From Solwaraspora sp. WMMD406 (GTDB lineage Bacteria > Actinomycetota > Actinomycetes > Mycobacteriales > Micromonosporaceae): a stretch of DNA of 64,000 nucleotides. The position numbers and the translations under genes were made by a program. How positions within the stretch are numbered: position 1 is the stretch's first letter; each line of letters opens with the position of its first letter. Below, in pieces: positions 17,820 through 25,998 of the stretch. The notes under the pieces were generated by a model. It was not told where the DNA came from. It worked only from the letters and a program-made list of their open reading frames with translations, and did not search any database. The DNA is taken from positions 6,542,001 through 6,606,000 of the forward strand of contig NZ_JARUBF010000001.1 of the NCBI RefSeq assembly GCF_029626025.1, in the 5' to 3' direction.

Positions 17820-18695
17820 GTGACCCGCACTCGAAGGGTGACCATCAGCACCGACACCGCCGGCCACACCACCGGCTGGGCGGCGACCGGTCTGGACGCC
17901 GCGCCGAGCGAGCCGGTCGAGCCCGGTGCCGCAGCCTTCTTCGATCTCGACAACACGATGCTGCGCGGGGCGTCGATCTACTGGCTGGCCCGTGGCCTCG
18001 CGGCCCGCAACTACTTCACCACCAGTGATCTCGCGCGATTCGCCTGGCGGCAGGCGCGGTTCCGGCTGCTCGCCACCGAGCACGCCGCCGATATGTCGCA
18101 CGCCCGCGAAGCGGCACTGGCGTTCGTCGCCGGTTGGCGGGTCGACGACGTCGAACGGCTCACCGAGGAAATTTTCGACGAACTGATGGCCCACCGGATC
18201 TGGCCCGGCAGCCGGGCCCTGGCTGAGACGCATCTCGACGCCGGCCAGCGGGTGTGGTTGGTGACCGCCGCCCCGGTGGAGATCGGCCGGATCTTCGCCC
18301 ACCGGCTCGGGCTCACCGGCGCGATCGGCACCGTCGCCGAAGTGATCGACGGCGCGTACACCGGACGGCTGGTCGGTGAGCTGATGCACGGACCCGCGAA
18401 AGCGGAGGCCGTCGGCCAGCTCGCCGCCGTCGAAGGCCTCGAACTGGCCAGGTGCAGCGCCTACAGCGACTCCGCCAACGACATCCCGATGCTGTCGTCG
18501 GTCGGGCACCCCATCGCCGTCAACCCGGACAGCGCGCTACGCCGACACGCTCGGGAGCGCGGCTGGGAGATCCACGACTTCCGGACCGGTCGCAAGGCCG
18601 CCCGGATCGCGGTACCGTCGACGGTCGCCGCCGGCTTCCTGGCCGGGGCGGTGACGGCGGGCCTGGCGATGCGCCGTCGCTGGACGGCCGGTTGA
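17820..18695 (+). CDS. HAD-IB hydrolase (SerB1-like phosphatase)
   Basis: A 291-residue phosphatase of the phosphoserine-phosphatase-like subgroup. Motif I is FFDLDNTMLRGAS, motif II WLVTAAPVEIG, the Lys is in HGPAKAEAV and motif IV is AYSDSANDIPMLSSVG. A C-terminal hydrophobic stretch (VAAGFLAGAVTAGLAM) may anchor it to the membrane. The M. tuberculosis counterpart is Rv0505c (serB1); the true substrate is unknown. GTG at 17820 is preferred because GGAAGGAG lies eight bases before it; an ATG at 17796 has no such site. Confidence 0.88.
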   Translation: MTRTRRVTISTDTAGHTTGWAATGLDAAPSEPVEPGAAAFFDLDNTMLRGASIYWLARGLAARNYFTTSDLARFAWRQARFRLLATEHAADMSHAREAALAFVAGWRVDDVERLTEEIFDELMAHRIWPGSRALAETHLDAGQRVWLVTAAPVEIGRIFAHRLGLTGAIGTVAEVIDGAYTGRLVGELMHGPAKAEAVGQLAAVEGLELARCSAYSDSANDIPMLSSVGHPIAVNPDSALRRHARERGWEIHDFRTGRKAARIAVPSTVAAGFLAGAVTAGLAMRRRWTAG

Positions 18696-18744
18696 CGTCG
18701 CCGGACGGCCGGTTGACGTCGCCGGACGGCCGGTCGACGTCGCC
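18682..18744 (+). repeat. Three 21-bp tandem repeats
   Basis: Units at 18682-18702, 18703-18723 and 18724-18744 differ by one base in the last. The HAD stop codon lies in the first unit, so the repeats form the spacer to the next gene and could vary in number. Confidence 0.9.
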
Positions 18745-18802
18745 GCCGACGAGCCAGGCACCCCGCCACCACGTCGACGTCTCGACAGGAAAGGTCATCG
18801 GT

Positions 18803-19969
18803 GTGACGGTCACCGCACGCCCGGCACCACCGCCAGAGGCGACCATTCGCCCGCCGGGCCGTCATCGGCGGGCACGTCGATGGCACCTGGCTGGTCTGGT
18901 CGCCGCGCTCGCGGCCGCCGTCCTCCTGGTCGGGCTGCCGCAGGTCGGGCCGACCACGTCGGCGGAGCCGGATCGGCTGCGGACCCTCGCCGAGATCTGG
19001 CCCGACGCCGAGATCATCGAGCTGCCAGCCAACCTGACGGACGGGCCGGCGTACAGCCCGATGCTGTTCCTGGACGGCGCGACCTCGGTGGGCACCGCGC
19101 CGAGCCCGGACGGCACGGCGCTGCGCCTGGTGATCCGCCAGCCCGACGGAGCGATCCGCGAGCTACGCCGGCTGCCACTCGCCACGACCCCCCAGTACGG
19201 CGGATTCACCGTCGACGGGTCGACGCTGGCCTGGTCGGAGTCGGTGGCCGACGAAGCAGGTCGGGGCCGCACCGAGATGTGGGCGGTCGAATGGGACGGC
19301 GCGGCGGCACCCCGGCGGCTCACCACCGACACCGGCGACGTGGTCTTCTTCAATTCCCAGTACGACATGGTGATCGACACCGGGCGGCTGTACTGGGTGG
19401 CGGTGGCTCCGGATCCGGAGCCGGCCACCGAGCTGCGGTCGGTGACCTTGGCCGGCGGCGAGGTGACGGTCCGTACCGAGCCGGGTGCCTGGGCGCTGTC
19501 GGCCTGGCCGAAGATGGTCAGCGCGGGCAGCGGCGAGACCGGGCCGATCCGGGTACGGGACCTCGACCAGCGGCGGATCCTCGACGTCCCGGCGGGTCCC
19601 ACCGAGCTGGTCACCTGCGGTCCCACCTGGTGTCGAGTGCTGGTGCTGGCGGCTGACGGGCCGGGCCGGATCGACCTGATGCGGCCGGACGGCAGCGATC
19701 GACGACGCATTGGTGACGGTACGGTGACCGCCAGCACGATCGACGTCGCGGTACTCGACCGGTTCGAGGTGTTGTCCCTGTCCTCCGCCCCGACGGCGTT
19801 GACCAGCAGCCAGCAGCTGCTCGTCTACGACCTGGAGCGCGACGAGCCGATCGTGGTGGCGGACGAGGTGGGCATGGTGCTCTGCCGTGGTGGGGTGCTG
19901 TGGTGGTCGACCGGTGACAACGAGACGACCTCCTGGCAGGTGTTGGACCTGCGTACGCTGCTGAGCTGA
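18803..19969 (+). CDS. Membrane-anchored beta-propeller-like protein of unknown function
   Basis: A 388-residue protein with one N-terminal membrane segment (AGLVAALAAAVLLVGLP) and an outer domain of repeated beta strands with WD/propeller-like turns (TAPSPDGTALRLVIRQPDG, GGFTVDGSTLAWSESVAD, DTGRLYWVAVAPD). Four cysteines may pair outside. TolB-like or sugar-binding propellers are possible folds; I recognise no specific family. The GTG start has AGGAAAGG eight bases upstream. It probably shares a promoter with the preceding HAD gene. Confidence 0.75.
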   Translation: MTVTARPAPPPEATIRPPGRHRRARRWHLAGLVAALAAAVLLVGLPQVGPTTSAEPDRLRTLAEIWPDAEIIELPANLTDGPAYSPMLFLDGATSVGTAPSPDGTALRLVIRQPDGAIRELRRLPLATTPQYGGFTVDGSTLAWSESVADEAGRGRTEMWAVEWDGAAAPRRLTTDTGDVVFFNSQYDMVIDTGRLYWVAVAPDPEPATELRSVTLAGGEVTVRTEPGAWALSAWPKMVSAGSGETGPIRVRDLDQRRILDVPAGPTELVTCGPTWCRVLVLAADGPGRIDLMRPDGSDRRRIGDGTVTASTIDVAVLDRFEVLSLSSAPTALTSSQQLLVYDLERDEPIVVADEVGMVLCRGGVLWWSTGDNETTSWQVLDLRTLLS

Positions 19970-20017
19970 GCCGCGATCGGCCGATCAGTCGATCAGCGGC
20001 CGAACGGGTCGGGTCGG

Positions 20018-20881
20018 TCAACGGCCGAACGGGTCAGGTCGGCGTTCCAGCAACCGGTGCAGCGCCTGCTGGATCGTCTCGCGTACCTGGTCGGCGAGGT
20101 TGAACACGACCAGCGGATCGTCGGCGTGATCGGCCAGCTGGGTAGTCGGGATCGGCGGGCAGAACTCGATCAGCCACTTGCTCGGCAGCGGCACCAACCC
20201 CAACGGGCCCAGCCAGGGAAAGGTCGGGGTGACCGGGAAGTACGGCAGGCCGAGCAGCCGGGCCAGCGGCGCGATGTCGGCGAGCATCGGATAGGTCTCC
20301 TCGGCTCCCACGATCGCCACCGGCACGATCGGCGCCCCGGTCCGGATCGCCGCCGACACGAAGCCGCCGCGTCCGAACCGCTGCAGCTTGTATCGCTGGG
20401 AATAGGGCTTGCCGATCCCCTTGAAGCCTTCCGGGAAGACACCGACCAGCTCCCCGCCGCTGAGCAGCCGCTCGGCGTCCGGATTGCAGGCCATCGTCCC
20501 GCCGAGCTTGCGGGCCAGTTCGGAAACGAACGGCAGCCGGAACACCAGGTCGGCGCTGAGCAGGCGCAGGTGCCGCCGCTCGGGGTGCGCGTCGTACATG
20601 ATCGCGGAAAGCACCATGGCGTCCAGCGCGACCGTACCGGAATGGTTGCCGACCACCAGGCCGGCGCCCTTCGGCGGCAGGTGCTCCACGCCGAGGATTT
20701 CGGCCCGGAACCACTCGCGGTACAGCGCCCGCAGCACCGGCTGGAAGACGCTCTCGGTCAGGTCGGGGTCGAAGCCGAACTCGTCGACTTCGTACTCGCC
20801 GGCCAGCCGACGGCGCAGGAACGCCAGTCCGGCCGCGACCCGCTGGTCCCAGACGTCTCCAGGTAGCTCCGGCACCGTCAT
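20018..20881 (-). CDS. Lysophospholipid acyltransferase family protein
   Basis: A PlsC-like acyltransferase of 287 residues. The HX4D motif is NHSGTVALD, the second block is GVFPEGFKGIGK and the third is PIVPVAIVGAEE. The long N-terminal region before HX4D and the variant EGFKG block resemble the mycobacterial protein Rv0502. It overlaps the epimerase gene by four bases, so the two act together, probably in membrane lipid synthesis. Acyl donor and acceptor are unknown. Confidence 0.88.
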   Translation of the reverse strand: MTVPELPGDVWDQRVAAGLAFLRRRLAGEYEVDEFGFDPDLTESVFQPVLRALYREWFRAEILGVEHLPPKGAGLVVGNHSGTVALDAMVLSAIMYDAHPERRHLRLLSADLVFRLPFVSELARKLGGTMACNPDAERLLSGGELVGVFPEGFKGIGKPYSQRYKLQRFGRGGFVSAAIRTGAPIVPVAIVGAEETYPMLADIAPLARLLGLPYFPVTPTFPWLGPLGLVPLPSKWLIEFCPPIPTTQLADHADDPLVVFNLADQVRETIQQALHRLLERRPDPFGR

Positions 20882-22026
20882 CCCGACTCCCGCTGGGTGA
20901 GGTCCCGCTGGCTGAGGTCCGGCTCGTCGCGATCGCCCACGGTGTCGGCCGACCCGCGATCGACCACGCCGTCGGCCACCCTGCCGGCCATCGCACGAAC
21001 CCGCCGGATGCCGTCCAGGATCGCCTGCTCGGCGGTACGCAACTGCTCGGCGGCCAGCACGGCCCGGTCGGTGTGGGCGGCGAGAAAGTCGTCGAAGGCG
21101 GCCGCGGTGGACCGGGGCAGAAAGCCGAACTCGTCGGCTAGTCGGCTGATGTCCACCACCCGGCCGTGCACGAACAGGTCGATCTGGTCGAGTCCGTACC
21201 GCCCCACCCCGAAGGTACGGGTGAAGCCGGCCGCCGTGGACAGGCCCGGCTCCAGGACGGGCAGCGGCACCCGGCCGGCCCGACGGATCGCCTGGGACAG
21301 CGTGAGCACACCCGGTCCGGCGACGTTGAACGTGCCGGGGTGGTCCTCGACCACCGCCCGGTGCAGCACCTCCAACGCGTCGTCGACATGGACGAACTGC
21401 AGTCGCGGATCCCGTCCGAAGATCGTCGGCACCACCGGCTGGGAAAAGTAACGGGTCAGGCTGGTCTCAGCGGTCGACCCGATGAACGGCGCGAAACGCA
21501 GGACGGTCGCGGTGACTTCCGGACGCCGACGGCGAAATCCACGGACGTACGCCTCGATGTCGAGGATGTCGCGGGCGAACCCGCCGCGCGGCACCTCACG
21601 CGGCTCGGTCTCCTCGGTGAAGACGGCCGGATCGCGAAACGAGGCACCGTAGGCGGCCGTCGAGGACCGCACGACCAGCTTGCGCAGCCGGGTCGCCTGC
21701 TGGCAGGCGGCGAGCAGCTGCATCGTACCGATGACGTTCTGCTCTTTCATCGCCGCCCGACCACCGTGCTGATGGTCCGGGCCGCTCACCACGGCCAGGT
21801 GCACGACGGCGTCCGCGTCGAGATCGGCGATGACGCTGGTGGCCGCGCCGGCATCGGCCCGGACATGGTCGACCTCGCGCAACAGCTCCGCGAAGTCCGG
21901 TGCTGGCGAGGCAGCGTCCAGCCCGATCACCCGACCCACACTGGGATCGGCGGCGAGCCGCGCGGCGACCCGGGCACCGATGAAACGGCTGATCCCGGTA
22001 ACCACGACGGTCGGGGACCTCAGCAT
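20878..22026 (-). CDS. NAD-dependent epimerase/dehydratase (GalE2-like)
   Basis: An extended short-chain dehydrogenase of 382 residues. The NAD loop is VVVTGISRFIGARVAARL, where the usual GxxGxxG reads GISRFIG. The active site is SSTAAYGASF rather than a clear YxxxK, so classical epimerase activity is doubtful. Its position next to bS22 and the acyltransferase matches Rv0501 (galE2) in M. tuberculosis. The start at 22026 has GGGAGGG upstream; a much longer open frame beyond it overlaps the bS22 gene and was rejected. Confidence 0.85.
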   Translation of the reverse strand: MLRSPTVVVTGISRFIGARVAARLAADPSVGRVIGLDAASPAPDFAELLREVDHVRADAGAATSVIADLDADAVVHLAVVSGPDHQHGGRAAMKEQNVIGTMQLLAACQQATRLRKLVVRSSTAAYGASFRDPAVFTEETEPREVPRGGFARDILDIEAYVRGFRRRRPEVTATVLRFAPFIGSTAETSLTRYFSQPVVPTIFGRDPRLQFVHVDDALEVLHRAVVEDHPGTFNVAGPGVLTLSQAIRRAGRVPLPVLEPGLSTAAGFTRTFGVGRYGLDQIDLFVHGRVVDISRLADEFGFLPRSTAAAFDDFLAAHTDRAVLAAEQLRTAEQAILDGIRRVRAMAGRVADGVVDRGSADTVGDRDEPDLSQRDLTQRESG

Positions 22027-22090
22027 GCGGCCCTCCCTGTGCCGGCGGGTGACCGGGGTGTACGTGAGCCGGGCGTGCGCCCGGCCACGG

Positions 22091-22192
22091 TCACTTGCCG
22101 AGACGTCGACGCTGGACGCGGGTCTTGCGCAGCAGCTTGCGGTGCTTCTTCTTGGCCATACGCTTGCGGCGCTTCTTGACCACCGAGCCCAT
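22091..22192 (-). CDS. 30S ribosomal protein bS22 (AURKAIP1/COX24-like)
   Basis: A very basic 33-residue protein: [20 protein letters not shown] and then [13 protein letters not shown]. It is nearly identical to the small mycobacterial subunit protein bS22. The coding region is only 102 bases. It lies between the epimerase gene and the BldC-like gene, as in mycobacteria (Rv0500B). Confidence 0.95.
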   Translation of the reverse strand: MGSVVKKRRKRMAKKKHRKLLRKTRVQRRRLGK

Positions 22193-22446
22193 ACGACAGC
22201 CTTCCCAACGAACGTGCGGGTCGATCCGTGCACCGTCTGGCGCGGCGACCACGAGGACCGATTTGGACAACCGGTCGGACCCGCAGGTGGCGGGTTGCCG
22301 CACGGGCTGGTTGCCCGCACGAGCGATCGTCCACGCCACAGGAAGTCACGACCGGAGTCAAGCCTATCCCGCACGTGTCATCAGCACCAACGCGGCCCCG
22401 GCGATCGCCGGCCGCCGCGCTGGCGCCCCACCTTCGACCACCGCCG

Positions 22447-22659
22447 CTACGCGGACTCCTGGAACGCTCCCCGTAGATAGTCGTGGACGGCGTGCTCCGG
22501 TACCCGGAACGATCGACCGACGCGCACCGCGGACAACTCACCGGAGTGCACGAGTCGATAGACCGTCATCTTCGACACCCGCATCACCTTGGCCACCTCG
22601 GCGACGGTCAGGAACTTGACCTCCGACAGCCTGTCCTCGGACTGTGGTGATCCTGCCAT
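22447..22659 (-). CDS. BldC/excisionase-family small DNA-binding protein
   Basis: A 70-residue MerR-like single-domain protein: FLTVAEVAKVMRVSKMTVYR is the helix-turn-helix and ELSAVRVGRSFRVPEHAV the wing. It is the family of BldC and of mycobacterial Rv0500A, which sits in the same place. BldC-type proteins bind DNA as head-to-tail multimers and time development in Streptomyces. The paralogue number cannot be judged from this window, so I do not call it bldC. Confidence 0.9.
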   Translation of the reverse strand: MAGSPQSEDRLSEVKFLTVAEVAKVMRVSKMTVYRLVHSGELSAVRVGRSFRVPEHAVHDYLRGAFQESA

Positions 22660-22816
22660 GGTTCACCAATCCATCCCATTCCCCGGCGCGTGCCGCCCGG
22701 CGGGTCGTTTCCACGCCGCGACGGGCAACGCACGTGTTACCAGTACCGTAACGGGGTAGCTGTGACCGGCGCGATGCGTTCCGTCATTTGATTCTCGCCG
22801 CCACCCATCCGAGCAT

Positions 22817-22846
22817 CGTCACGCCTCGTCACGCCTCGTCACGCCA
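22817..22846 (-). repeat. 10-bp tandem repeat in an intergenic region
   Basis: Two full copies of CGTCACGCCT and nearly all of a third lie between the metallopeptidase-like gene and the BldC-like gene. The 208-bp gap should also hold the BldC-like promoter. Confidence 0.8.
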
Positions 22847-22867
22847 CGCCACACCGCACCGCGCCGC

Positions 22868-24589
22868 TCAGCCGGCGGCCTGTCGTACGTAGTCGACACA
22901 CGCCTGATGCAGCTCGTCCCAGTCGGCGGCGAACTCCGCGCGGGCCGCCGTGTCGAGACTCGCGTCGTCGTGCACCACCGCCCGGAAGAACGCCAGCACC
23001 CGCTCTTCGCCGAACCGGTCTACCAGGTGACGTACCGCCAGATAGCCCACCCCGTACCCGGCACTGACCTGCCAGTCCTCCGCCGCCACCGCCGGTTCCG
23101 CCGAGTCGAGCGGGCCCTGCCAGTCCTGCTGCAGCACCAGCCTGCGGACGTTGTCCAGCCCTTCGTAGCGGACCACCGGACGGCCACCGGCGGCGGCGTG
23201 TTCGGCCAGCCCTTCGATCAGCCACCAGGCGGACCGGTCCCGGTGGCCGCCGTCGGGCAGCGACGCGGCGTGGGTGAGTTCGTGCCGCAACAGACCGGGC
23301 CGCAGGGCGTCGCGCAGATTGGTGCCGTTGAGCACCACCTCGTAGTGCCCGCCGCCGACCGCCACGGCGTACCCGGCGGTCCATTCCGGGCGCTGCCCGC
23401 CGTACCAGGCCTGCCACTCGTCCGCACCCGCGTAGAAGATCCGGTACCGGTCCGGCGTCGTGCCGGTCACCGCGTACCGGTCGGCCACCACCGCCGCCTG
23501 CTCGGCGTCGCGCAGCAGCTCCGGTAGCAGATCACGGTACGCCGGGGTGGTCGCCACCAGCGTCCGGTTGCCGGTCGCCACGACCAGTTCGCTGATCTCC
23601 CAGGGACGCGGGCCGTCCTGCAGGGTGAGCGACGGTTCGACGGCGACCAGCCGCAGCCGGCCGCCCTCGGTGCTCCACCGTTGCCCGACCACGACCGGAC
23701 TGGTGGTGCAGGACGGCACCACGAAGCAGTGCTGATAGCTGACCAGCAGCCGCCACTGGGTGGGAATCGCCGTCGGCGGTGCGCCGGTCGGGCTTCCCGG
23801 CACCGTCGGCACACCGTCGGCCGCTGGCGGGCTCGACGGGTTCGGCGTCGACGGGGTCACCGACGGCCCGACCGTCGCCGACGGCGGGTCGGTGCCCGGT
23901 GGTACGGCGGGCGTGCCCGGTGCCGGATCCGGCGAGCCGATCGGCGCGCGTGGCGCGGCCGGCGGCGCGGCCGGCGGCGCGGTCACCAGGCTCGTCGGCG
24001 CACCGGACGGCCCGGTCGTCGGCGTGCCGGAGGGTCCGACGCCGGGCGGAGCGGTCGTCGGACCGGTGGGGGTTGCGGTGGGCTGGCCACCGGGCCGCAC
24101 GGTGGACGGCGCGGTCAGCCCGGCGTTCGGGTCGATCGCGGCGAGGGTGCTGATCGCCGGACGCCAGGCGGTGACCCGCATCGCGCGCAAGGTCCGATAC
24201 TGGCGGGCGAGGTCCGCACGGGCCTGCGGCTCCGGCCCGACGACCGCCAGGAAGGTCCGCTCGTCGCCAGCGAGCAACGCGGCCGCCTGCTGCTCCAGCA
24301 GCGTGCCGAGCTGACTCCGCAGCCAGGCTTCGGTGGCGTCGATCGGATCGCCGGGCCGCGGGCTGGCCGGCGGCGCGGTCACGACGTGACCGGTGGGGTG
24401 CGGGACCGGGCGGTCGGGGCTCGGTAGCCGGTCGACCAGGACGACCGCCCCCGCGACCGGAGCCGCGCAGCAGAACACCGTGGCGATGATGCCGACCAGC
24501 GGCCAGATCGACCAACCACGGCGCATCGGTGCCTGCTGCCGGTCGGTCACCCGCCGGATGATACGGCCCACCAGGTCAAGCCCTTCCAC
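22868..24589 (-). CDS. Membrane-anchored gluzincin-like metallopeptidase
   Basis: A 573-residue protein with one N-terminal membrane segment (about 28-52, WPLVGIIATVFCCAAPVAGA). A helical stretch (85-150) and a Pro/Thr/Gly linker (about 155-275) follow. The C-terminal outer domain has the zinc motif HELTH (436-440) and a Glu in WLIEGLAEHAA (E459 or E463) at gluzincin spacing, as in peptidase MA-like proteins. FYAGADEWQAWYGG and the closing helices fit that fold. Substrate unknown. The GTG at 24589 is used; ATG at residue 22 (MRRGWSIW) is an equal candidate. Confidence 0.75.
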   Translation of the reverse strand: MEGLDLVGRIIRRVTDRQQAPMRRGWSIWPLVGIIATVFCCAAPVAGAVVLVDRLPSPDRPVPHPTGHVVTAPPASPRPGDPIDATEAWLRSQLGTLLEQQAAALLAGDERTFLAVVGPEPQARADLARQYRTLRAMRVTAWRPAISTLAAIDPNAGLTAPSTVRPGGQPTATPTGPTTAPPGVGPSGTPTTGPSGAPTSLVTAPPAAPPAAPRAPIGSPDPAPGTPAVPPGTDPPSATVGPSVTPSTPNPSSPPAADGVPTVPGSPTGAPPTAIPTQWRLLVSYQHCFVVPSCTTSPVVVGQRWSTEGGRLRLVAVEPSLTLQDGPRPWEISELVVATGNRTLVATTPAYRDLLPELLRDAEQAAVVADRYAVTGTTPDRYRIFYAGADEWQAWYGGQRPEWTAGYAVAVGGGHYEVVLNGTNLRDALRPGLLRHELTHAASLPDGGHRDRSAWWLIEGLAEHAAAGGRPVVRYEGLDNVRRLVLQQDWQGPLDSAEPAVAAEDWQVSAGYGVGYLAVRHLVDRFGEERVLAFFRAVVHDDASLDTAARAEFAADWDELHQACVDYVRQAAG

Positions 24590-24620
24590 CTGTGGTTCGG
24601 TCCTAACGGGACAGCGAAGG

Positions 24621-25541
24621 TCAGTCGCGGGACAGCATCGCCCGGCCGAGGAACGCCACGTTGGCCGGGCGTTCCGCCAACCGCCGCATCAGGTAGCCGT
24701 ACCAGTCGGTGCCGTAGGGAAGGTAGACCCGGACCGTGTAGCCCTCGCCGACCAGGCGTAGCTGCTCCTCCGGGCGTACGCCGTACAGCAGCTGGAACTC
24801 GAACTCCTCCGGGGCGCGGTCGAACCAGCGCGCGCGGTCCTCGGCGATCGCTATCAGCCGGGGATCGTGGGTGGCGAGCATCGGGTAGCCAGGTCCGGAG
24901 AAGAGGATGTTGAGGCAGCGGACGAACGACTTGTCCACGTCGATCGCCGACTGGTACGCGACCGATTCGGGCTCGGCGTAGGCACCCTTGCAGAGCCGCA
25001 CCCGCGACCCGGCGGTGGCCAGTTCCCGGCAGTCGGCCTCGGTACGCCGCAAGTAGGCCTGCAGGACCGCGCCCGTACCCGGATGGTCGGCCCGCAGCCG
25101 CTGCAGGGTGTCCAGCGTCGCGTCGGTGGTGGTGTGGTCCTCCATGTCCAGGGTGACCGTGCAGTCGACGGCGGCGGCCGCGGCGCAGATCACCCGCGCG
25201 TGCTCCGTGGCGGCCTGCTCGTCGAACCGTTGGCCGAGCGCGGAGAGCTTGACGCTGACGTCGGCTCCGGCGGCCAGGCCGGCCCGGTCGAGCGCGTCGA
25301 TCAACGCCAGATATTCGGCGCGTACGGCGCTGGCCTGTTCCGGGGTCTCGGTGTCCTCGCCGAGGTGATCCACGCTGATGGTCAGGCCGGCGGTGGCGAG
25401 CGCGGCACCGGCGTCGAGCGCGTCGTCGATGGTGGTGCCACCGACGAAGCGACGGACCACGTCGCGGCTGAACGGTGCGGTGGCGACCAGCCGTTCGATC
25501 CGGGTCGACCGGGCCGCGGCGAGGATGACCGAGCGAAGCAT
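24621..25541 (-). CDS. Proline dehydrogenase
   Basis: Oxidises proline to pyrroline-5-carboxylate using FAD. The 306-residue monofunctional form has the barrel motifs VSVKLSALGQRFD, VTLDMEDHTTTDATL, VLQAYLRRTEADC, RLCKGAYAEP, MLATHDPRLI and the closing YGTDWYGYLMRRLAERPAN. No pyrroline-5-carboxylate dehydrogenase gene is adjacent. A TACGCT box six bases before the ATG suggests a leaderless mRNA. Confidence 0.95.
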   Translation of the reverse strand: MLRSVILAAARSTRIERLVATAPFSRDVVRRFVGGTTIDDALDAGAALATAGLTISVDHLGEDTETPEQASAVRAEYLALIDALDRAGLAAGADVSVKLSALGQRFDEQAATEHARVICAAAAAVDCTVTLDMEDHTTTDATLDTLQRLRADHPGTGAVLQAYLRRTEADCRELATAGSRVRLCKGAYAEPESVAYQSAIDVDKSFVRCLNILFSGPGYPMLATHDPRLIAIAEDRARWFDRAPEEFEFQLLYGVRPEEQLRLVGEGYTVRVYLPYGTDWYGYLMRRLAERPANVAFLGRAMLSRD

Positions 25542-25711
25542 GGGTCGAGCGTATCGTTCATCACTCGCGCCGGCCCGGTCAGCCGAGCAGTCGGGTCGCC
25601 GCCCCGGCCCGGTTGGCGGTGCGGCCGAGTGGTCCGGCCGCCGGCCCGATCAGCGGTACGCCGAGTGGTCCGGTTGGCTCGGACGTGCGCCCGTGCGCTA
25701 CAACGAATGCC

Positions 25712-25996
25712 GTGGACAGGATCTCTCCCCGCCGGCTCCGGTCGGCCAGCGTCCAGCTGGGCGCCCTCACCGCGCTCGCGCTCACGCTCTCCGGCTGCAA
25801 CATGGTTTCCGACGACGACTGTGACGACGACCGGTCGATGGGTGCCGGCGGTGCGGGCGGCACCGTCGTCGCGATGGCCGTCTCAGGGCCGGCGGTCTCG
25901 ACTCGTACCGGCACCGACCAGGGCGAACGCCACGTCCCCGCGATGCTGCCCGATCGGGGCGGCTTCGGTACCCACCTCGCCTCCTGCGGCGGCTGA
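25712..25996 (+). CDS. Small secreted lipoprotein beside the GSP-synthase-like gene
   Basis: A 94-residue protein with a short basic N-terminus and a lipobox (LGALTALALTLSGC). After the lipidated Cys it is acidic (SDDDCDDD) then Gly-rich. It ends two bases before the next gene starts, so the two are one unit. E. coli pairs a DUF1190-type protein with a GSP-synthase-like one (yjfM-yjfC), a similar arrangement. GTG at 25712 is chosen because TACAAC lies seven bases upstream (leaderless) and the signal peptide then has normal length. Confidence 0.65.
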   Translation: MDRISPRRLRSASVQLGALTALALTLSGCNMVSDDDCDDDRSMGAGGAGGTVVAMAVSGPAVSTRTGTDQGERHVPAMLPDRGGFGTHLASCGG

Positions 25997-25998
25997 CG

